DNA from: Leptolyngbya sp. 'hensonii'
GTDB lineage: Bacteria > Cyanobacteriota > Cyanobacteriia > GCF-001939115
Direction: 5' to 3'
Length of the DNA: 36,018 bases
NCBI RefSeq assembly: GCF_001939115.1
Contig: NZ_MQTZ01000064.1
Coordinates: 1-36,018, forward strand
The notes beneath the pieces are model-generated. The model was not told the DNA's origin and did not search any database. It was given only the letters and a program-made list of their open reading frames with translations. Positions 1 to 6,454 of the stretch are shown here, piece after piece (position 1 is the stretch's first letter; every line of letters begins with the position of its first letter). The position numbers were made by a program, and so were the translations under genes.

Positions 1-192
1 TAAACTGGTGCCCTCACTGTGAGCTTGCAGGACTTGTTGAATTTGCTCTGGACTGACGTGACGGTAGTAGTAGAGGGTGTCAAAACTCTCTGAGAAGGTT
101 TGTTGGCACCCCAGGCAAAAGTAGCGTTGATGCCCATTCGGCATCTTGCCATGCTTGTGAGTCTTAGAATGACCGCAGAGCTTACATTCCAT
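1..192 (-). CDS. IS1-family transposase, N-terminal part (InsA-like zinc ribbon)
   Basis: The frame starts with ATG at 192 and stays open to the window edge, giving 64 residues. They carry two CxxC pairs (CKLC at residues 3-6 and CLGC at 26-29) in the spacing of the IS1 InsA N-terminal zinc ribbon, followed by the start of a helical region that would lead into the helix-turn-helix. Family knowledge: IS1 transposases bind the terminal repeats with this region and catalyse transposition through a DDE domain, which here would lie outside the window. Whether the element is intact or frameshifted cannot be judged. Confidence 0.75.
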   Translation of the reverse strand, partial: MECKLCGHSKTHKHGKMPNGHQRYFCLGCQQTFSESFDTLYYYRHVSPEQIQQVLQAHSEGTSL

Positions 193-256
193 AGCTTGAG
201 TAGGTGAATCGTTGATTCCTTACTCTACCAGACCCACATCAGTTTGACGCACTACC
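1..256 (-). mobile_element. IS1-type insertion sequence, one end (partial)
   Basis: The transposase start lies about 60 bases inside a likely element end. Reading inward from about position 256 the minus strand begins GGTAGTGCGTCAAACTG, which has the look of an IS1-family terminal inverted repeat. The other end lies outside the window, so neither the inverted repeat nor a target-site duplication can be confirmed; the boundary is an inference. Confidence 0.45.
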
Positions 257-621
257 GTGCATTGTCAGTAACGTGCATTCCTCCATTTAACTAATTAGCC
301 ACTTCAATCAGCCACTTACTGAGGTAGATCAGCCATGAATCAGACACTTAACAGAGCATTGCTTAAGCTATCTAATCCATCCATTTACTCACTAACCCAC
401 AATAAATTAGTGACTTGAATGGGTGACTTTAGGTTGGTGGTTGAGTCCTCTGCTTTAGTTCAAGGTTGTGCAAGGTAAGACACGCAGGAAAAGAGACAAA
501 AACGCTCAATCTTTACCAAATCACGCACAAGCCGACCAAAGCACGTCCTCTCCTATTTTGATGGTTGCTACGAACTGTTGCTGCAAGACGAATGTTGGAA
601 ATCAAATGCAGAAAACAAATG

Positions 622-669
622 TTGCTAGATCTGTTGCTAGATTTCTTGCTAGATCTGTTGCTAGATTAG
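622..669. repeat. 12-bp tandem repeat, four copies
   Basis: Four contiguous 12-mers begin TTGCTAGAT and end CTG, TTC, CTG and TAG. Copies one and three are identical. There are no spacers, so this is a minisatellite-like tract, not a CRISPR array. Confidence 0.9.
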
Positions 670-927
670 TCTACTGTAAGGGGTTCAGGGAAGGAGGCAT
701 TGCCCTGAAAGCCAAGCTTTTCGTATGCCTGTATTTAAGATAACAAGTTCCCCTGCAAAGGAGAATGGAGGTTAACAGAAGTTTGCAAGCATTCACTTCG
801 AGCAGGATAAATCTGGGAGTAAGCGAGACGCTATCACTGGCGTAGATGCCAGCATGACCCTGGGGTTTTCCCTGCAGTTGCCTTGACCCTCCCATGGCAA
901 ATTGCCATAACGGGTGAAGATACCCTC

Positions 928-968
928 AAAGCAAATGGAGGGGGTCATTGCCCCCCTCCATTTGCTTT
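928..968. terminator. Perfect 17-bp inverted repeat, possible bidirectional terminator
   Basis: The arms 928-944 and 952-968 are perfectly complementary around a 7-base loop. The stem is rich in G and C at its centre with AAA and TTT at its feet, which is the shape of a bidirectional Rho-independent terminator, though the T run is only three bases. The minus-strand DUF4278 gene ending at 1087 would read toward it. It could equally be part of a mobile repeat. Confidence 0.5.
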
Positions 969-1026
969 AACCCCTTGCTTTAACCCCTTGCTTTAACCCC
1001 TTGCTTTAACCCCTTGCTTTAACCCC
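962..1026. repeat. 13-bp tandem repeat, five copies
   Basis: The unit TTGCTTTAACCCC is repeated five times without change and followed by a partial copy. The first copy overlaps the right arm of the hairpin at 928-968, so the array may have grown from that arm. The perfect identity suggests a recent or unstable tract. Confidence 0.95.
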
Positions 1027-1086
1027 TTGCCCAAAAAGCCTCTGCAGGGATGTAATGTCTAGCGCTAAACAAGCGGTGCGCTGGTT

Positions 1087-1521
1087 CTAGTAATTCCAGG
1101 CAGTAATTTGCTTTTGTTCTGCTTCCAACAGAACCACCAGAGCTTGATTTCCCTGTTCCCGGGCAATTTCTAACCGGTGCTGCAGGTTATTTAGCAGATT
1201 GGCCTGATGAATTTTGGACACATATTGCTTCGGCAAAGTTGACGGGACAGAAACTGGCTTGGCTGCAGCCTTGCTAGCCGGTTTTACCGTTGTTGTCACC
1301 GCACCTTGAGTATTGCGACTCACATGGTAAGAGACACCCCGATAGATCAAGTCACACTCTGCTGGCGCGGGAGGCTGATGGGAAGGTGCCTTCGGATCAA
1401 TTTGAATATTGACTCCCCGATAGGTCAGTGTGTAGGGGGCTTGAGGAAACAGGTCAGGGTTAACCGCTTTGGGTTCGCTGAGATCGTACTCGTAAACAGT
1501 GCCACGATAGATGAGTTTCAT
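1087..1521 (-). CDS. DUF4278-domain protein
   Basis: The 144-residue product starts MKLIYRGTVYEYD and repeats the LxYRGVxxxx theme at about residues 30-40 (LTYRGVNIQ) and 60-66 (LIYRGVSYHV). This is the signature of DUF4278, a small family seen mainly in cyanobacteria and of unknown function. The C-terminal half is an Ala/Lys/Pro-rich linker followed by a helical stretch rich in Leu and Gln. ATG at 1521 is preferred over an upstream frame extension because it gives the canonical N terminus and has GGAG upstream. The upstream DNA carries an AATTGCAA palindrome that may be an operator. The gene is monocistronic as far as can be seen. Confidence 0.8.
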   Translation of the reverse strand: MKLIYRGTVYEYDLSEPKAVNPDLFPQAPYTLTYRGVNIQIDPKAPSHQPPAPAECDLIYRGVSYHVSRNTQGAVTTTVKPASKAAAKPVSVPSTLPKQYVSKIHQANLLNNLQHRLEIAREQGNQALVVLLEAEQKQITAWNY

Positions 1522-1583
1522 AGTTTCGCTTCTCCAACGACTTTTTGTTTGCAATCTTCTGTCTGCAATCTTTATTTGCAGGT

Positions 1584-1602
1584 AATTGCAATATTTGCAA
1601 TT
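1584..1602. promoter_or_regulatory. Palindrome AATTGCAA-N3-TTGCAATT upstream of the DUF4278 gene
   Basis: A perfect 8-3-8 inverted repeat lies 63-81 bases upstream of the ATG. It sits in a stretch (1548-1612) where TGCAAT recurs several times. This is the layout of a dimeric regulator site, but no known regulator is recognised. Confidence 0.4.
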
Positions 1603-1813
1603 ACTTGCAATGCGTTGCCTTCAGGTGAAGAGAAGCGCGTTCCTTCAGGAATGACCCTTACTTCCGTCCCCTTCTTGGGATAGACCTTATCCTTTCAGAC
1701 TAGTTATACTTACCTAGTGGGGATGAACGATTTTTCTTCTGTATCTAAATTTACCATTTTATAAAAAAAATGGCAAATCACCCTTGAGGGTGAATTTCTC
1801 AATTCTGATCCAT

Positions 1814-2725
1814 TCACCCCTGCTGACAGTCCTGGTTGACAGGGTCTGGTTGCCAATTTGAGCCTGCAATCTCCAGAAAACGCTGAACGGTGGGAGAGGG
1901 ATGAACTCGCCAGATCAGGGCGAGTTCTACGGTTGGGGTCTCCTCCTGGAGTGTCTTGTAGACCACACCCTGGCGCTGGAGATTTTGCAGGGATGCTGGA
2001 ACGATCGCCACCCCCATTTCTGCTGCAACCAGGCTCACGATCGTCTGCATCTGGATAGCCTCCTGAGCAATCTGAGGGCTAAATCCGGCCTGACGACACA
2101 GACTGATGATGGGGTCATACAAACCCGGGGCTAAAGAGCGTGGAAACAAAATGAAGGACTCCTGGAACAGAGATTTAGTCGCAACGTGAGTCTGAGTTGT
2201 CAAGATGTGAGATTCGGGTAAGGCAACGATCAGGGATTCTTGAAAAATCACCGTTGAATGGATGGTGCTCCCCTTTACAGGGGGGCGTACAAAACCAATA
2301 TCTATTCGTCCTTCCTGTAGCCAGCGCAGTTGTTGATCTGTGGTTAATTCTTGCAATTCCAGCGTAACGGTAGGGGTTTGGGAACGAAAGGCCCTCAGAA
2401 TCGGTGGTAAAACATTGTAAGCAGCAGAGCCAACAAACCCAACCCGCAAGTGTCCAGCTTCCCCCCGGTGAGCCTGTTGCCCTAACTGAATCGCTTGTTC
2501 CAGTTGCTGCAAAATATCCTGACATCGCCCCAAGAACAGTTGTCCAGCTTCTGTCAGTTGAACCTTGCGCTTGGTTCGATAAAAAAGCTGAAATCCTAGT
2601 TCCACTTCCAGTTGACGGATCTGTTGACTGAGGGGAGGCTGGGCAATGTGCAGTCTCTCTGCGGCGCGACCAAAATGCAATTCCTCAGCCAGAATAATAA
2701 AGTAGCGCAGGTGTCGCAATTCCAT
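1814..2725 (-). CDS. LysR-family transcriptional regulator
   Basis: The 303-residue protein has the full LysR layout. An N-terminal winged helix-turn-helix occupies about residues 1-60 (MELRHLRYF, then RAAERLHIAQPPLSQQIRQLE, the classic recognition-helix region). A linker helix follows, then a two-lobed periplasmic-binding-like effector domain (about 90-295). Length is standard for the family. ATG at 2725 gives the canonical LysR N terminus; a longer frame to 2845 would run into a repeat element and is rejected. The target and inducer cannot be deduced. The next gene upstream (3040, plus strand) is divergent, the arrangement in which LysR proteins often control the neighbour, here an O-antigen polymerase-like protein, but a repeat element separates them. 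Confidence 0.9.
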   Translation of the reverse strand: MELRHLRYFIILAEELHFGRAAERLHIAQPPLSQQIRQLEVELGFQLFYRTKRKVQLTEAGQLFLGRCQDILQQLEQAIQLGQQAHRGEAGHLRVGFVGSAAYNVLPPILRAFRSQTPTVTLELQELTTDQQLRWLQEGRIDIGFVRPPVKGSTIHSTVIFQESLIVALPESHILTTQTHVATKSLFQESFILFPRSLAPGLYDPIISLCRQAGFSPQIAQEAIQMQTIVSLVAAEMGVAIVPASLQNLQRQGVVYKTLQEETPTVELALIWRVHPSPTVQRFLEIAGSNWQPDPVNQDCQQG

Positions 2726-3039
2726 AATGTTAGGCTTCAGTAATCTCCAACGTCTGATTGACCGACACAACTGCTGAAACCCTGATTGACTGACAAAACC
2801 TTTCCCGTCGGCTAGGTGAAACAGAGCAAAACCCAACAGGGTCAAGGCTTTTACCTTGGGTTTCGGACCTCAACCCCACGGACGAGATTTCCAGGGTTTC
2901 AGGGGTTGTGTCAGTCAACCAGGCTGAAACCAGGTTTCATGCTAACTTTTTGAGGGATAGGCTTGATTAAGCCCTAACATAGATCACACTTTAAACAGGC
3001 CCATCTGGAACACTTCCCCGTATTTATTAAGACCAGCTT
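2726..3039. other. Divergent intergenic region occupied mostly by a repeat element
   Basis: About half of this gap between the LysR gene and the divergent membrane-protein gene is the inverted-repeat element at 2758-2918. The remaining 120 bases before 3040 show no clear promoter or ribosome site. Confidence 0.6.
2758..2918. repeat. Inverted-repeat element, copy A (composite)
   Basis: The ends are 27-bp inverted repeats (2758-2784 and 2892-2918) matching at 24 positions, both beginning TTGAC(C/T)GACACAAC when read inward. A second left end, TTGACTGACAAAACC, begins at 2786, so the copy looks nested or composite. Its right half matches the left half of copy C (CCCCTGAAACCCT...GAAATC), and its inner left half matches copy B (TTTCC...CAGAGCAAA). 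No coding capacity, so it resembles a MITE. Confidence 0.8.
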
Positions 3040-4368
3040 ATGGAGTCAACTCTCACTAAATCTGAGCAGAAAAAGGGGTATATTTCAAACTCCACTTTAA
3101 CCTTGGTAGCTATCGCTACTACATTCTTTCCGCGTGTCTTGATTTCTTTGAAAATCCCCTCCCTGATTAACTTCCTTCACTTTGCAGCTGTTCCCTTAGC
3201 CTGTGGCTCTACACTTTTAAAATCTCGCAGCAAGGATCCAAGGCAAATTGCAACAGCCCGATCGATTCTGATCGGATTATTCCTGCTTCTGGGAACCATC
3301 TTTGCCAGTGCCTTACTGAATGACGCAGGGTTTATTAATGCTGTCCTCAGCTTTCTACTATTAGCTGAGCCTTTTATGTTGTTGCTAACTATTGTTAGTC
3401 TACCCCTGACAGCAGAAAATTTTATTCGATTTCGAACCTTGATCATTCGATTTGCCCTAACCAATATCATATTTACCTACATTCAAAGATATGTTTTCCA
3501 GCGCCATAAGCTACCTGGGCTGGAAGACAATATCACGGGCGTTTTCATTGGGCAAGGTGCAGGGCATGTCATTTCATCATCGATTTCTTTGACTTTTGCT
3601 GTTTACTATTTTGTTGGGATGAAAAGCCAACCCATCTGGCTCAGAGGGTTGATAGTTTTGATTATTTTCAATCAGGTTATTATTTCTGATACAAAGCAGG
3701 TTTTACTATCCTTTATTGTTGGTTATATGCTTTTGCATCTAATTAACATCAAAAATCCTGCAAAAACTTTAATATATCTAATTGCAGGAAGTTGTTTTAT
3801 TGGCATCTTTCTTTGGGCTATCTATAACTTTGAATTCCTTAGTGGTTTCACGACCTGGATTCGCCCTGAGATCTACGGCCCAGATGGCGAAGCAACGCGA
3901 CTAAAATTTGCAGCTTTCCGAATAGCTCCCCAATATTTTACCTCTCCCCTTAACTGGCTATTTGGCCTTGGTCCGGGGCATACTGTAGGCCGATTAGGAG
4001 GCTGGATGTTAGAGATCTATTGGGATTTGCTAAAACCCCTTGATGCTACGGTTCATCCTGTCAGTGTTCTTGTTTGGAGAGCAGTAGGTGAAAGTTGGCT
4101 AGGCAACCAATCCAGTATGTTTTCGCCGTTGTTTGGCTGGGCAGGAATTTGGGGAGACCTGGGGTTTGTAGGCCTAGGTGTGTACTTTTATCTTGGCTTT
4201 CTGATCTGGAATTATGTTTGTTTAGGAGAAATTGCCAAATATTTAGTCCTAACCATTTTCGTTTTTGGATGTATCTTTTCTCAGTTAGAGGAACCTAGCT
4301 ATATGCTCTTTGTAGTTGCAATTATCGGCTTACAATGGCACGAACATCGCAATAAAAATCTGGTTTAA
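3040..4368 (+). CDS. O-antigen ligase/polymerase-like integral membrane protein
   Basis: The 442-residue product is strongly hydrophobic, with roughly ten to eleven predicted membrane segments. A larger non-membrane loop around residues 270-350 contains FGLGPGHTVGR and the run GNQSSMFSPLFGWAG. Multi-spanning proteins with one large loop near the C terminus and glycine-rich motifs of this kind belong to the Wzy polymerase/WaaL ligase superfamily, which joins polysaccharide units on the outer face of the inner membrane. No glycosyltransferases are adjacent, so the polymer is unknown. ATG at 3040 has no clear Shine-Dalgarno. Its codon use looks more A/T-rich than the surrounding kinases, which could mean a separate origin. 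A hairpin at 4399-4427 follows. Confidence 0.55.
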   Translation: MESTLTKSEQKKGYISNSTLTLVAIATTFFPRVLISLKIPSLINFLHFAAVPLACGSTLLKSRSKDPRQIATARSILIGLFLLLGTIFASALLNDAGFINAVLSFLLLAEPFMLLLTIVSLPLTAENFIRFRTLIIRFALTNIIFTYIQRYVFQRHKLPGLEDNITGVFIGQGAGHVISSSISLTFAVYYFVGMKSQPIWLRGLIVLIIFNQVIISDTKQVLLSFIVGYMLLHLINIKNPAKTLIYLIAGSCFIGIFLWAIYNFEFLSGFTTWIRPEIYGPDGEATRLKFAAFRIAPQYFTSPLNWLFGLGPGHTVGRLGGWMLEIYWDLLKPLDATVHPVSVLVWRAVGESWLGNQSSMFSPLFGWAGIWGDLGFVGLGVYFYLGFLIWNYVCLGEIAKYLVLTIFVFGCIFSQLEEPSYMLFVVAIIGLQWHEHRNKNLV

Positions 4369-4398
4369 TATACTAAGGATCGAAAACTAAATAAAGTA

Positions 4399-4427
4399 GG
4401 GGTTTGGGGGCAACGCCCCTGCACCCC
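4399..4427. repeat. Two-tier GC hairpin downstream of the membrane-protein gene
   Basis: The sequence folds as GGGGT-TTG-GGGGC-AAC-GCCCC-TGC-ACCCC, two perfect 5-bp stems stacked around a 3-base loop. It lies 31 bases after the stop at 4368. No T run follows, so it is more likely a dispersed hairpin repeat or an mRNA 3'-end stabiliser than a standard terminator. Confidence 0.6.
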
Positions 4428-4464
4428 AATTGTTCATCTTATTTAATTCGTGATCCTAAATCCT

Positions 4465-4659
4465 ATGACAATATATCGACGATTTATTCTGTCACTATAC
4501 TTTTTTATCCTTCTGGGCTTAATCCAGATGGATGCAGCATTTGCACAGACTGAGGGGACGGCAAAAAGAGACAAAAGACAACCCCCTGCTCAAGTTGCCG
4601 TGCAAATTGTAGTATCTGTGGTTATTCTTAAATTGATCGAAAATTGGGTTATCCCCTAA
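4465..4659 (+). CDS. Small exported or membrane protein, unknown
   Basis: A 64-residue frame begins MTIYRRFILSLYFFILLG and reaches an AFA-Q site that fits signal peptidase cleavage after about residue 28. A short charged stretch (KRDKRQ) follows, then a C-terminal hydrophobic segment (VAVQIVVSVVILKLIENWVIP) that could be a membrane anchor. The ATG at 4465 is preferred to an in-frame GTG at 4450 because it directly starts the signal peptide; neither has a good ribosome site. No family is recognised. Convergent with the kinase gene ending at 4753. Confidence 0.45.
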   Translation: MTIYRRFILSLYFFILLGLIQMDAAFAQTEGTAKRDKRQPPAQVAVQIVVSVVILKLIENWVIP

Positions 4660-4752
4660 TTACCCTCCAGTGGTTTCCAGGGTTGGATCTGGTCATTGCA
4701 GCAGCTTTCACGAGTATAGGGCAATGGGGGTGCGGTCTTTCCCCCAGCCTTC

Positions 4753-6444
4753 TTACCCAGCAATAATTTGACCCACAATCTCATTCTGCGCCTGGTTGCT
4801 TCTGCGGGCCGGTTGTAATAGGGGGAGCAGGACGGTAAAGGTGGCCCCCCGATCTTTGCCTTCGCTATGGACCTGCACCCTGCCTCCATGCAATTCCACC
4901 AAATGCCGGACGATCGCCAATCCCAGTCCCAATCCCCCATGGGAGCGGGTACTGCTGCTATCCGCCTGACGGAAGCGATCGAACACATAGGGCAGAAAAT
5001 CCGGTGAAATACCGATACCGGTATCGGTGACCGTGAGTTGCGCGTAGGTGTCATTGGTCACGGGTTGTTGATCATTCGTCATTAATTCTGGATTGGATTT
5101 AGAACTATGGCCCCATGACGATTGCCCCGTAACCAATAGCAAGTTGATCTCTACTTGGCCTCCCTGGGGAGTGAACTTGATGGCATTGGAGAGCAAATTC
5201 CAAATAATTTGTTTGAGTCGTTCTGGATCTCCTGAAACCGTACAGGTTGTGGAGTCTAGCCGGGTTTTCAGACCTATGGATTTGGCCTCGGCTTGGGGAT
5301 GCATCGCTTCCACAGTGACTTCAATTACCCCTACCAGATCAACCGGCGAGATCGACAGGTGAAGCTTGCCCCGAATGATGCGGGAAATATCCAGGACATC
5401 ATCAATCAGGCGAGCCTGAGATCGGGCATTCCGTCCGATCGTTTCCAGCGCTCGGGCCGTGGTTGCTGCATCCAGGTTTCTGGTTTGCAGTAGCCTGGAC
5501 CAACCCAGAATTGAATTCAGAGGGGTCCGCAGTTCATGGGAAACAAGGGCGAGAAACTCATCTTTCATTCGGTTGGCCGCTTCTGCCTGCTGACGAGCAG
5601 CCTGTTCCTGCAGCACCTGCTCCCGAATGGCTTCTGCCTGCTTCCGTTCTGTGATGTCTTCCAGGGTACCCACATGGCCCATCAAGGCCCCGTGGTCAGA
5701 GAACAGGGGCGATGTCCGAACATGGGCCCAGCACAAGCTACCATCCCCCCGTTGAAAGCGGTATTCATAGGAGAAGGTCTGGTGGTTTCGGATATTCTGG
5801 GTCCAATCTGCCATCGCCCTTGCCCGATCGTCAGGATGGAGGAATTGAGTCCAGCCTTCCTCCAAACTCTCTTCCAGGGTGAATCCACAGATAGCCTGAC
5901 ATTGGGGATTGGTGTAGGTACAGCGTCCGGCAATATCCAGCAGAAAAATACCCACGGGAGAACAGGCACTGAGGGAGCGGAAGCGGGCTTCACTCTGGCG
6001 CAATTCTGCATTGATGACCATCAACTGCCTGGATTGCCGTTCGACCTCAGCCGTTTTCTTATACAGGTCCACAAACACCGAGACTTTGGAAAGCAAAATC
6101 TCCGGATTAATCGGCTTCATCAAATAATCCACAGCCCCTAGGGCATATCCCTTGAAAATCAAAGTATCACTGGTGTTAAAGGCTGTCAGGAAAATGATGG
6201 GGGTATTCCGCGATCGTTCCCGCTGTCGGATCAGGGTGGCCGTTTCGAATCCGTCGAGCATGGGCATCTGCACATCCAGCAAGACCACGGCAAAATCCTG
6301 ATTCAGCAAGCATCGGAGTGCTTCCGTACCCGACTGCGCTTTCACCAAATTTTGACCCAGTCTGCCTAAGATAGCCTCTAGCACCAGCAGATTTTCTGGA
6401 TGGTCATCAACCAGGAGCACATTAACGGTCAACTCGTCCTGCAT
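4753..6444 (-). CDS. REC-PAS hybrid sensor histidine kinase
   Basis: The 563 residues divide into a receiver (about 7-125, phospho-acceptor D57 in LLDVQMP, T87, K110), a PAS domain with PAC (about 150-275, ending DITERKQAE), a short coiled coil, a HisKA dimerisation domain with H303 in [10 protein letters not shown], and a HATPase_c domain (N box NLLSNAIKF at 416-424, G1 DTGIGI at 474-479, G2 GLGLGLA). All catalytic motifs are present. No membrane segment is seen, so it is probably cytoplasmic. The gene starts 10 bases after the stop of the poly-HAMP kinase and is almost surely co-transcribed and functionally linked, for instance as a relay partner through its N-terminal receiver. An unusual stretch of about 25-30 residues (about 440-466, with TNDQQPVTND) interrupts the ATPase fold. 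Confidence 0.93.
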   Translation of the reverse strand: MQDELTVNVLLVDDHPENLLVLEAILGRLGQNLVKAQSGTEALRCLLNQDFAVVLLDVQMPMLDGFETATLIRQRERSRNTPIIFLTAFNTSDTLIFKGYALGAVDYLMKPINPEILLSKVSVFVDLYKKTAEVERQSRQLMVINAELRQSEARFRSLSACSPVGIFLLDIAGRCTYTNPQCQAICGFTLEESLEEGWTQFLHPDDRARAMADWTQNIRNHQTFSYEYRFQRGDGSLCWAHVRTSPLFSDHGALMGHVGTLEDITERKQAEAIREQVLQEQAARQQAEAANRMKDEFLALVSHELRTPLNSILGWSRLLQTRNLDAATTARALETIGRNARSQARLIDDVLDISRIIRGKLHLSISPVDLVGVIEVTVEAMHPQAEAKSIGLKTRLDSTTCTVSGDPERLKQIIWNLLSNAIKFTPQGGQVEINLLLVTGQSSWGHSSKSNPELMTNDQQPVTNDTYAQLTVTDTGIGISPDFLPYVFDRFRQADSSSTRSHGGLGLGLAIVRHLVELHGGRVQVHSEGKDRGATFTVLLPLLQPARRSNQAQNEIVGQIIAG

Positions 6445-6454
6445 GGAACTATCC

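Larger units (their letters stand above)
193..1086. other. Gene-poor region with short repeats
   Basis: No convincing gene is seen over about 890 bases. Short open frames at 468-743 (plus) and 671-895 (minus) lack a ribosome site, recognisable motif or sensible composition, and the first runs through a 12-bp tandem repeat. The region holds the presumed IS end, the 12-bp repeat at 622-669, the hairpin at 928-968 and the 13-bp repeat at 962-1026. Confidence 0.6.

Noticed and set aside
468-743. Plus-strand frame of 91 codons in the gene-poor region
   Set aside because: No ribosome site, unlikely composition, and its second half is the translated 12-bp tandem repeat (LARSVARF...).
622-1026. Possible CRISPR-like array
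   Set aside because: The 12- and 13-bp units are contiguous with no unique spacers and no cas genes are near.
2726-2845. N-terminal extension of the LysR protein
   Set aside because: The extension crosses inverted-repeat element A, while the ATG at 2725 gives the canonical LysR start.
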